This document shows positions 35,748-42,628 of a stretch of 42,628 nucleotides of DNA, in pieces. The notes under the pieces were generated by a model. That model worked only from the letters and a program-made list of their open reading frames with translations, was not told the origin of the DNA and did no database searches. This DNA comes from a virus. The position numbers and the translations under genes were made by a program. How positions within the stretch are numbered: position 1 is the first letter of the stretch; every line of letters begins with the position of its first letter. The DNA lies in the IMG/VR virus record IMGVR_UViG_3300036770_007877, positions 1-42,628 of that record; one strand, 5' to 3'.

Positions 35748-35788
35748 ATTTAAAATAAAAAAGACACGGTGTTTGCACACCGTGTCTT
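35748..35788 (-). terminator. Intrinsic terminator after the major capsid gene
   Basis: A perfect 12-bp stem (arms 35761-35772 and 35777-35788) with a GCAA tetraloop on the minus strand, followed by TTTTTATTTT. It lies 24 bp beyond the capsid stop and should end most messages from the decoration/capsid unit. Confidence 0.95.
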
Positions 35789-35812
35789 AAATTTTGCCTT
35801 AGGCCGCTAGAA

Positions 35813-36820
35813 TCAGACGGTTCCGGTAGCAACACCGCGAGGGTTGACGATACCGATACCAATGATTTCGTTGACAACCCAACCGAGCTTGAGTTGCTTG
35901 GGCTCGTCTGCAGGAAGAACTTCGATGTCCTGACGAACAGGCATTACACCGACGAACTCTGGATCTGCAGTGGCGAAGCCACGACCCGATGGAACAACCT
36001 TGGAGACGATGATATCGGCGCCAAAGATGTGGCCATAGAGGCCGGTCTGGAGGAGCTCACGTTGGGTGACTGGGTCAACCTGTGAGTTTGAGCCACCAGC
36101 TGATTCCCAGGCGAGGATATCGGTGAACTCATTGATGTTGAGGAAGTACTTGGCAGTGACAAGGTCCCAACGGTCAATAGCGCGTTTGAGGTTGAGGAGG
36201 CCGTCCTTCTGGAGGGTAGCACCAGTTGGCGAAAGGTCTACTGCAGCGTTCTCACCACCAAGGGTGCTGTCACCGGCGAAGGCGAGGGCTGCGAAGACGT
36301 TGGCATCCTCTTGTGCTTGGATCTCCTGACGAGCTTTTTGCTGTGCACGGTCAATGACGTTGAATCTACGACGTTTGACTTCAGCGATGCGAACGGTTGG
36401 GTTTGAGACAATCTCAAACTCAGGAACGGTTACGCGGTCACCGAAAACGCGTGACTCAGGAGCAGAGCCGTTGCTTGAAACAACGACGGCTGCAACGTCA
36501 ATATCACGGTCATAAACAGGGAGTGCGCCTTGGGGTAGTGGATCGACAACGAGTGCCTTACGAGCTACACCTTGGTAGTCCAAGTTTCTGCGGATTGGGT
36601 TTGCCATTGCTTGACCAAGAGCAATCTTTCCTTCTTGGGTCATGAGTGCTTGCTTGATCATCTCGTCTCTTTGCGAGTCATTTAGGCTTGGAGCAGTTGC
36701 CTGAACCGAGCTTGAAGACTGAAGATCCTCGATGATAGAAGCGTACTTGACGATGTTAGAAAGTGCTTCTTGGACATTGGAAGCATTTAATTCACCATGG
36801 GTATTGAATAGATTTGACAT
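35813..36820 (-). CDS. Major capsid protein (HK97-fold type)
   Basis: A 335-residue protein with a strong AAGGAG, followed by a perfect terminator. An N-terminal helical segment (residues 12-75) precedes a beta-rich part: GALPVYDRDIDVAAVVVS (about 97-114), VTVPEFEIVSNPTVRIAEVKRRRFN (128-152), a helix RAQQKARQEIQAQEDANVFAALAF, and a later LYGHIFGADIIVSKVVPSG followed by FVGVMPVRQDIEVLPADE. A long helix with many charged residues, then the 'isgaDI..s..vp' phrase and closing strands, is typical of HK97-fold capsid proteins of myophages. The gene is visibly richer in GC than its surroundings. No cleavage site can be assigned with certainty. Assembled as hexamers and pentamers. Confidence 0.8.
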   Translation of the reverse strand: MSNLFNTHGELNASNVQEALSNIVKYASIIEDLQSSSSVQATAPSLNDSQRDEMIKQALMTQEGKIALGQAMANPIRRNLDYQGVARKALVVDPLPQGALPVYDRDIDVAAVVVSSNGSAPESRVFGDRVTVPEFEIVSNPTVRIAEVKRRRFNVIDRAQQKARQEIQAQEDANVFAALAFAGDSTLGGENAAVDLSPTGATLQKDGLLNLKRAIDRWDLVTAKYFLNINEFTDILAWESAGGSNSQVDPVTQRELLQTGLYGHIFGADIIVSKVVPSGRGFATADPEFVGVMPVRQDIEVLPADEPKQLKLGWVVNEIIGIGIVNPRGVATGTV

Positions 36821-36845
36821 AATATTTTCTCCTTTGTCCTATTTA

Positions 36846-37523
36846 TCAGGCTACGGTTGATGCGGCATTGCCGAGGTAGAATACTGCGTGGTACTCAGTT
36901 ACAGCTGCAGCGCCAACTGCGGTTGCGGTTGTAGAGACCAGTGACGAATCTGAAACTGGTGCGACATAAATTGCTACTTGAGCTCCTGCGGTGTTTGCTG
37001 TAGTTAGGTGGCCAGGATCGGCTCCACCGGTGGCTCTAGCCTCAAGTCTATCGTTGGTTGTTGCTGCTACGGCTGGGGTAAGGTAAGTTGCTGCTGCACC
37101 GGCTATGCCGTAAAGACCGGCCTGTGCCCAAACAGTGACTTTGCCAGAGGCGCGATCTGTGGTTGGACCAACTACAACTGCTCCACCAACTACGCCAAAT
37201 TGAGTTGCTCTACCTGCATTGGAGCCAATGAGGCTTCCAAAGAGTGTGCCATATTCTGCTCCGCCCTCGTCAGCCAAGCCGCCAAGTTTTGGACCGTTTG
37301 GTGTACCAACGGCTGCAGCGGTGCGCGTACCTCTTGCGAAGTTTACTGTACCACCGAATGCCAATCCACCAACTGCTCCAACGTCGGCTGCATAGCCTTC
37401 AAATGGATCAGTTACTGTTGCTAGCTCGACGTACTCGCCGCCGAGAATTTGACCTGCATCATCATCCTCAAGGTCAAATTGACCTAGGGGAAGGTATCCA
37501 GGCTGTAATACTTTTAATGCCAT
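36846..37523 (-). CDS. Probable capsid decoration or accessory capsid protein
   Basis: A 225-residue Ala/Gly/Val/Thr-rich protein directly before the major capsid gene, 25 bp apart, with AGGAG 7 nt before its ATG. The first 35 residues (GYLPLGQFDLEDDDAGQILGG) hold an acidic stretch; the rest is predicted beta with small residues (VGGAVVVGP, AQAGLYGIAGAAATYL). No cysteine is present. GC content is high as for the capsid gene, which suggests very high expression. Placement and composition suit a head decoration protein or structural accessory, but a minor head or tail role cannot be excluded. Confidence 0.6.
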   Translation of the reverse strand: MALKVLQPGYLPLGQFDLEDDDAGQILGGEYVELATVTDPFEGYAADVGAVGGLAFGGTVNFARGTRTAAAVGTPNGPKLGGLADEGGAEYGTLFGSLIGSNAGRATQFGVVGGAVVVGPTTDRASGKVTVWAQAGLYGIAGAAATYLTPAVAATTNDRLEARATGGADPGHLTTANTAGAQVAIYVAPVSDSSLVSTTATAVGAAAVTEYHAVFYLGNAASTVA

Positions 37524-37583
37524 TTTTTTCTCCTATTTTATTTTACGTTTAAATATAATTGTTTGATTATATTGCTAATTAAC

Positions 37584-40500
37584 TTATTTTTTACTTTTCT
37601 TAGACATGATGTCTTGAACCCAAGCATATTTGGCTGAATAATTTCCCGTAGGAACGCTACGAGCTATATCTTCCATTTTCTTCTTGCGCTCAAAACCGTT
37701 TTCAACTAAACCACCATCTCCAATGGACTTAGAAGTTCTTGCTTCTCTTGGGTAAGCTGACTCATAGAGTTCGGCTCCCGTCTCTCCTTCCATGGGATAA
37801 AGATCTTTGTAATCTTCCTTTGGTGCTTCAGGTTTCTCATCGTACATGCCTTTTAGCCTTGTAAAATAAGAACGGAGTTCTGGATCTTGTACATTTAGAT
37901 CTGTTATAGCATCTTTGTAATAAGATCTTGAAAAATCATCTGCATTTTTAAATAACGACTCTAACTCATTTTGTAGTGAGTTATTAGTAGAATTATTAGA
38001 AACATTAGCAGTTTTGTGAATACTTTCTAGAGTTTCTTTAATTTTTGCAAATCTAGACTGCTGTCTTATTTCTTTTTTCATTCTTCCTCTCTCTAATGGT
38101 GTTACTTTTTCTCTTCTAATTGGTTGTTTGCCACTGATTAACTTTTGAACATCTCTCATTCCGCCTGGAAGATTCATTCCAAATTCCAGAATTAAATCTA
38201 ACAAGGTATTGAAGTATTTTTGTTTTTCAACTCCGGTGGCTGTTTCAAATCTACTGTAAATATCTAAATATCCTGGCGAATCTGCAGCAATGATATAAAG
38301 AAGTGATTTAATATTACCCTTATTTCCAAGAGTATATAGAGCCCATCTAACTGCAGCAGGATCTCTAGAGAATGCAGAATCTAGGAATGCATATCTAAAT
38401 TCTGTTCCAAAAATTACAGCTGGAGGAACTAGCTCTATAGAATATCTTTTGCCAAAATAATTCTTTAGACTATTTAAAGCTCTTTGTTTTTCATCTCCAA
38501 CTAAAGAATCTACAAGATCAAAAGCTTCATCAATTTTTCCTGAAGAAGCTAGTTTTACAGATTCTGAGATGCGGTATTCTGAAACTCCCTTTGCTGCATT
38601 GGTAATTTCTTCATCAGTTGCAGAATCTCCAAACATCTCTCTAATTCCGCTAAGAACATCCATACCCATTAGCTGGTAAGAGAGTGCTGCAACGCCAACT
38701 GTTGCGCCTGCAATTAAAACATATTTTGGAATATTTGAACTAAATCTCAGTTTAGACAACTCTCTTTTTGACTGTTCTGATTCTAGCAGTTTTTTATTTA
38801 AAAGAGCTTCTCTTTCTGCACGACCTGCAGCATCTAATTGTTTGCCTCCGCCCAAGGCTTCAGATACCTCCTCAGTAAGTCTTCTCGAGCTAGCAGCTGC
38901 CGGAGCAGGGGTGGTCACTCCCCTGCTTCTTGATGCAGCAGGACTGGCCTCAGGAGTTACGCTAGTAGAGGTGGTTCTAGATGCAGGAGCTGCGCCAGTA
39001 GGTGCGGCAGAGGCAGTTAGTCTATCTGCAAGCTTATCTAGAGCTCTTGGATCCGAAGAAACCCAAGCGTCAGTAATCTCATTTATATTACCTCTATATT
39101 CTGGTTTTAGTCTAGGTTGGATTAATCTCTTGATATCTCCAACATCACTAATATCCTTAAGCATAAGGCCGTCAGAAATAGAATTATATATTACTCTAAT
39201 ATCTGATTCGCCATTAGTTAATAGTTTTTTTACTGAATCAGAACTAATTGCTGCATCCCACTTATCTATTCTTAATCTTGCAGCAGCCGAAGCGCTTGGT
39301 TCGCCTATTACCTTTGCGACTTGCTGTGCTTGTTCTCGATGCAAACTGGTTGGGGTAATTTTGTTAAAGAAGTTAGAAACAATATCACCAAATGCTCCAA
39401 TAGATGCTGCTAATTTAAGTAAACGATTTTTTCTAGCAGAGAAATTATCATTATCAAATCCATAATCCAAGGAAGCTACTCTATTTGGATTTAAGTTCAT
39501 ACGTCTTTCTCTGGGTCTAATTCTTCCATATCCAGGAACTGACTCAGGACCCATTCTTTGAATCTTTCTTGTTCTGGCTTGTCCGCCAGCTGTTGCAAGA
39601 TCTTTATTTAACATTAAATCAAAAATTTCGCTAAAATAAATAATCTTATCATTACTAGAAAGTGATCTGAATTTTTCATATAGTTGTGCCAAATCTATTC
39701 CTGGAAATTTTCTTTCCATTAGAATAACAACTGGATTTATTCTATATCTTGGGCCTCTTTGCGATTCAATTATACCATTAATTTGATTTAACTCATCTCT
39801 AACAAGCCTGACGGAACCAGGATTTCTTCTCTCTGGGCTCTTTGAGATTACATAAGTAAAAGTTGTACCCAGTAAAGTTACTGGAGGATCCAACTCTATT
39901 ACTTGAGCCCCCTTTCCTCTTTGTGCAATAACTTCTGGTGGAACATCATCAACGTCAGTACTTTCTCCCTTTGCAGCTGGAATGTTTTCTTTATCTTTAT
40001 CTCCAGGGCCTCCGGCACCAGTTCCTCCGGCACCAGTTCCTCCAGTGTCAGATCTTCCGGCACCATCGGAAGAACCTCTACCGCTAAACAATGATGGCCC
40101 ATAAGTATATAAGGCATAGCCAGCAACACCGACGCCAAGCATTCCGAGAATTTTTAGCAAGCTTGAGTAAGATTGCCTTACTGTTCTGGCGGCAGATGAT
40201 AAATCACCAGATCTGATTGTACGAGATGCATCATCTGCAATTCTTGATATCCTATCTATTGCACTATTTAAATTAGAAAGAGAAACGCTATTTACATCAA
40301 CTCTATCTACATTGATTCTTCTAAGAGAATCCTCCATGCCAGAAAGCTGTCTAGAAATGCGTTCTAGAATTTCACTTAAATTATCATCAATAGTATCTAC
40401 TACTTCATCTGTCAGATCGTCAACATCGATATCAGAAATTGTTGCAGGAGTTACTGAGGTTGTTACGGTTGGACTTCCAGGAATCGAAGAAGGGCCAGGA

Positions 40501-42527
40501 CCAGTTGTTACAGATGGTCCTCCGGGAACTGAGGGAGTACCAGGAACAGTTGTTACAGTTGGACCTCCGGGAACTGAGGGAGTGCCAGGCCCAGTTGTTA
40601 CAGATGGACCTCCTGGAGTGGTAGAAACACCAGGGCCAGTTGTTACGGTTGGACCTCCGGGTGCACCAACTGATGGTCCAGGGCCAGTTGTTACAGATGG
40701 GCCTCCGGAAGTTGGAGAAGAGCCAGGACCAGTTGTTACGGTTGGCCCTCCGGAAGTTGGAGAAGAACCTTTTGATACTAAAACTAATTGATTTAATGAT
40801 TCTTCGGTTTTTCTAGCTCCATCCTGAACTGTAATGGCTAAAGCATTAACAACTTGATCTGCATTTTTTCCATCGCTAGATACATTGATTGGTGTTAGAA
40901 TAATTTGATTTTTAACTTCGTCTGCAGTTCTTTTGAAGTTTTGATTTGCGGCCTCTACCTGTCGCATTTTTATTTCATTAAGTTTGTAAAAAAACATTGC
41001 TCTAGATTCTTCGCTAACCTGTCTAGAAGCAATACCTGGTTTGCCTCCAGGTTTAGGTCCGTCCACAATAATAGTCTTTTTTAACTCTTCTATTTCAGCA
41101 TCGGTAATTTCTCTTCCCAAATATTTGGATAGTTGTTCTCTAATTTCACTTTCAGCTTTGGGACTAGATAAACCTCTAGATAATTGTAATATTTGAGGAT
41201 CTTTAATATCTACTTTTTTCTTTTTAACAACCTTAACTATAGGTTCAGATATAAGTACTTGAGCTCTATTTGCTTCATTAAATTGAATATTTCTGATTAT
41301 ATTTTTTACAGATTCTGTAAAATCAATTTTCAAAAAGTTTGGAGATTGAATTAATGCTTGAATCTCGTTAAATATTTTTCCCTGCTTGCCTGGATTTGAA
41401 CGTTGACCACCAATTGTCTCCATCCAATTTTTTATTTCTTCTTGTACACTTGAGATTAGTATTTCTTTACTAGGATTTTTATTATTTTCAAGTTCTTTCC
41501 TGAAACCTTCCATAAGCCCCGAAATATCATCTGTTAAACCTTCTACAAATTCATTTTCAGTTTGAAGCATATTTTCAGTCAATCGTCCTAAATCTTTAGC
41601 CTTACTTGCTTCTTCGGTTACTGGAGGTGGCTCTACTTTTAGCATACCAGCTGATGCAAGAGGTTTTCCATCCGCAGGAATTGATGTTGAATATCTATTA
41701 AATAAATTTAATAACTCTTTTTCATCCGCATTGGCTTTTATAATAGAAATTAATTCTTTTTTTAACTGTTCAAACTCGACAGGCTTGCCGTCAGCTGTAA
41801 GTCCCAAAAAGTTTTTAGCAGCATTTTCCGCAAGGGAACTAATATTGCTATCAGATGATTTTTTCTTACTCAGCATATCATCATAAAACGTGGCTACTCC
41901 AAATGTGGCTGCACCTGGACTCTTATACATCTGTCTATAATATGCCTTTTCGGATAAGCCTGCTATATCAACAGGCTTACCAGTTTCTGTGTCAAGAGGC
42001 TTCTTAGCTTCCGAAGGCTTTACGGACGGCCCCTCAGCTTCTGGAGGCTTTACAGCCGGAGCTTCGCTTGTGACTGCGGGAGTTGCGGAACCTCGTAATT
42101 TCTGTAGTTCTGCCCTTGGATCATTGGAAGTAAGTATTCTTAAAATTTCATCATAAGATTCTACAGGTGCACCTGAGGTTTTGAGTGCATCCTTAAGGAA
42201 ATCCTCAATTACTGAAGCCCCCCTGCTAGGATCAAGGTCAATGCCTTTAAGTTTATAAATAAATTTAGAAAAATTAGTTCCAGTAGTATTATTAGACGTA
42301 CGAGTTGCGGAAAATGGCTGTCCTTCGAATAAATTTAAAATACCAGCCTTTAATTCTTCTGAGCCTTTTGTGATGCCAGTAAGGTACTCAAGAGCTTTTG
42401 TGGGAGTTTTACCAATAAGCGGATTAATTCCGGCAGTTTTTGATAGATTTCTTTTTTCAGAAAAAGATTTTAAAATCTCAACATAATTATTAAAGATTTC
42501 GGAATCTATAGATTTGTTTATTCGCAT
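37584..42527 (-). CDS. Large modular head-region protein with two TM-plus-domain repeats
   Basis: A 1647-residue protein that I cannot assign to a family. Residues about 1-590 are helical and charged. Residues 590-690 are a Pro/Gly/Thr repeat. Then two copies of one module follow: a hydrophobic helix (about 790-812, LGMLGVGVAGYALYTYGP; and 1266-1288, LIAGATVGVAALSYQLMG), a spacer, and a related domain (about 876-1010, IELDPPVTLLGTTFTYV; and 1362-1480, IELVPPAVIFGTEFRYAFL; both end with YFxxxxDLxL and a Gly-rich turn). After each copy comes a basic motif with K-L-A or K-I-K. There is no signal peptide. Location before the capsid genes suggests an internal head protein, scaffold or ejected membrane-spanning protein; helices and TM segments favour ejection. 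GAGGT precedes the ATG, which overlaps the previous stop by 10 bp. Confidence 0.75.
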   Translation of the reverse strand: MRINKSIDSEIFNNYVEILKSFSEKRNLSKTAGINPLIGKTPTKALEYLTGITKGSEELKAGILNLFEGQPFSATRTSNNTTGTNFSKFIYKLKGIDLDPSRGASVIEDFLKDALKTSGAPVESYDEILRILTSNDPRAELQKLRGSATPAVTSEAPAVKPPEAEGPSVKPSEAKKPLDTETGKPVDIAGLSEKAYYRQMYKSPGAATFGVATFYDDMLSKKKSSDSNISSLAENAAKNFLGLTADGKPVEFEQLKKELISIIKANADEKELLNLFNRYSTSIPADGKPLASAGMLKVEPPPVTEEASKAKDLGRLTENMLQTENEFVEGLTDDISGLMEGFRKELENNKNPSKEILISSVQEEIKNWMETIGGQRSNPGKQGKIFNEIQALIQSPNFLKIDFTESVKNIIRNIQFNEANRAQVLISEPIVKVVKKKKVDIKDPQILQLSRGLSSPKAESEIREQLSKYLGREITDAEIEELKKTIIVDGPKPGGKPGIASRQVSEESRAMFFYKLNEIKMRQVEAANQNFKRTADEVKNQIILTPINVSSDGKNADQVVNALAITVQDGARKTEESLNQLVLVSKGSSPTSGGPTVTTGPGSSPTSGGPSVTTGPGPSVGAPGGPTVTTGPGVSTTPGGPSVTTGPGTPSVPGGPTVTTVPGTPSVPGGPSVTTGPGPSSIPGSPTVTTSVTPATISDIDVDDLTDEVVDTIDDNLSEILERISRQLSGMEDSLRRINVDRVDVNSVSLSNLNSAIDRISRIADDASRTIRSGDLSSAARTVRQSYSSLLKILGMLGVGVAGYALYTYGPSLFSGRGSSDGAGRSDTGGTGAGGTGAGGPGDKDKENIPAAKGESTDVDDVPPEVIAQRGKGAQVIELDPPVTLLGTTFTYVISKSPERRNPGSVRLVRDELNQINGIIESQRGPRYRINPVVILMERKFPGIDLAQLYEKFRSLSSNDKIIYFSEIFDLMLNKDLATAGGQARTRKIQRMGPESVPGYGRIRPRERRMNLNPNRVASLDYGFDNDNFSARKNRLLKLAASIGAFGDIVSNFFNKITPTSLHREQAQQVAKVIGEPSASAAARLRIDKWDAAISSDSVKKLLTNGESDIRVIYNSISDGLMLKDISDVGDIKRLIQPRLKPEYRGNINEITDAWVSSDPRALDKLADRLTASAAPTGAAPASRTTSTSVTPEASPAASRSRGVTTPAPAAASSRRLTEEVSEALGGGKQLDAAGRAEREALLNKKLLESEQSKRELSKLRFSSNIPKYVLIAGATVGVAALSYQLMGMDVLSGIREMFGDSATDEEITNAAKGVSEYRISESVKLASSGKIDEAFDLVDSLVGDEKQRALNSLKNYFGKRYSIELVPPAVIFGTEFRYAFLDSAFSRDPAAVRWALYTLGNKGNIKSLLYIIAADSPGYLDIYSRFETATGVEKQKYFNTLLDLILEFGMNLPGGMRDVQKLISGKQPIRREKVTPLERGRMKKEIRQQSRFAKIKETLESIHKTANVSNNSTNNSLQNELESLFKNADDFSRSYYKDAITDLNVQDPELRSYFTRLKGMYDEKPEAPKEDYKDLYPMEGETGAELYESAYPREARTSKSIGDGGLVENGFERKKKMEDIARSVPTGNYSAKYAWVQDIMSKKSKK
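40456..40769 (-). repeat. Coding 45-bp minisatellite (15-residue Pro/Gly/Thr repeat)
   Basis: About seven units with the core GGP[TS]VTTGPG encoded in the 1647-residue gene. Units alternate strictly Thr, Ser, Thr, Ser, Thr, Ser, Thr at one position, so the copying unit may be 90 bp. One unit carries an extra residue. It probably makes a stiff, extended linker. Confidence 0.85.
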
Positions 42528-42628
42528 AGGATATCTACCTCATTTAATTCGTCAATAGTTCTTTCGATATTGTAAGCAACTTTATATTCGCCTTCTAATA
42601 TTGCTTTATCTGCCATCTTTCTTAATTG
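42518..42628 (-). CDS. C-terminal end of an upstream gene (N-terminus outside window)
   Basis: The frame enters from the right edge and ends at a TAA at 42518, giving 36 residues (QLRKMADKAILEGE, then YNIERTIDELNEVDILCE). An ATG at 42616 could be the start of a 32-residue product, but there is no good ribosome binding site before it, so I take it as the tail of a larger gene. The 10-bp overlap with the next start and the GAGGT inside its coding region suggest translational coupling. The family is not recognisable from so little. Confidence 0.5.
   Translation of the reverse strand, partial: QLRKMADKAILEGEYKVAYNIERTIDELNEVDILCE

Noticed and set aside
36066-36645. Plus-strand frames in the capsid gene
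   Set aside because: Antisense shadows caused by the higher GC of the capsid gene; Arg/Gln/Ala-rich with no start signals.
38842-39465. 207-residue plus-strand frame opposite the large head-region gene
   Set aside because: It lies wholly inside a well-supported minus-strand gene and is a low-complexity Ala/Ser/Leu antisense product with no clear ribosome binding site.
40312-40791. 159-residue plus-strand repeat frame with VTVGPPGTEG units
   Set aside because: It is the antisense reading of the Pro/Gly/Thr repeat; the apparent collagen-like pattern comes from the minisatellite.
1-42628. tRNA genes, CRISPR arrays, insertion sequences, attachment sites
   Set aside because: I saw no cloverleaf, spaced direct repeats, transposase or flanking duplications in reading both strands. 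A covariance search could still find a degenerate RNA.
1-42628. Recoded stop codons, as in some large phages
   Set aside because: TAA, TAG and TGA all end genes at sensible places (for example TAG after the baseplate initiator, TGA after tape measure and hub), so the standard code fits.

Overview
This window looks like the virion-structure block of a large tailed bacteriophage with a contractile tail (myovirus morphotype). Nearly everything is encoded on the minus strand, genes abut or overlap by a few bases (TGA/ATG overlaps), most starts carry a GGAG/AGGAG-type ribosome binding site, and TAA, TAG and TGA all act as stops (standard bacterial code). The DNA is AT-rich apart from the capsid genes. 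No host gene, tRNA, CRISPR array, integrase or replication gene is visible. The use of Shine-Dalgarno sites argues for a host that uses them; I cannot name the host.

Reading in the direction of transcription (right to left): the 3' end of an unknown gene; a 1647-residue protein with two membrane-helix-plus-domain modules and a Pro/Gly/Thr repeat (probably an internal head or scaffold-like protein); a probable capsid decoration protein and the probable HK97-fold major capsid protein, followed by a perfect 12-bp terminator; a small protein with a putative zinc knuckle; a DUF5659-like protein; and a probable head-tail connector. Next comes an island: a LAGLIDADG homing endonuclease flanked by three helix-turn-helix units, and, on the opposite strand, the only plus-strand gene, a 587-residue repeat protein. 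The two meet tail to tail on a shared TTAA.

The minus-strand block then resumes with a small Cys protein, a zincin-type putative metallopeptidase, an Ig-like/zinc-knuckle neck-type protein, a two-helix membrane protein, a small helical protein, two paralogous giant fibre-like proteins (1501 and 1188 residues), a coiled-coil plus carboxypeptidase-regulatory-like protein, a small unknown, a probable tail terminator, the tail sheath and the tail tube. A second perfect terminator follows the tube gene. After it come the tail assembly chaperone pair, made by a clear -1 programmed frameshift (A AAA AAA TAG plus a 7-bp hairpin), the tape measure, a baseplate initiator-type protein, a giant baseplate hub, the central spike, and a >975-residue structural protein that runs off the left edge.

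Together the genes give an almost complete contractile-tail module and part of the head module. The two terminators sit exactly behind the two units expected to be made in most copies (decoration/major capsid and sheath/tube), which suggests stoichiometric control. The less ordinary content is the modular 1647-residue head-region protein, the inserted plus-strand repeat protein, the HTH-LAGLIDADG-HTH-HTH endonuclease, the metallopeptidase, and the paralogous fibres.
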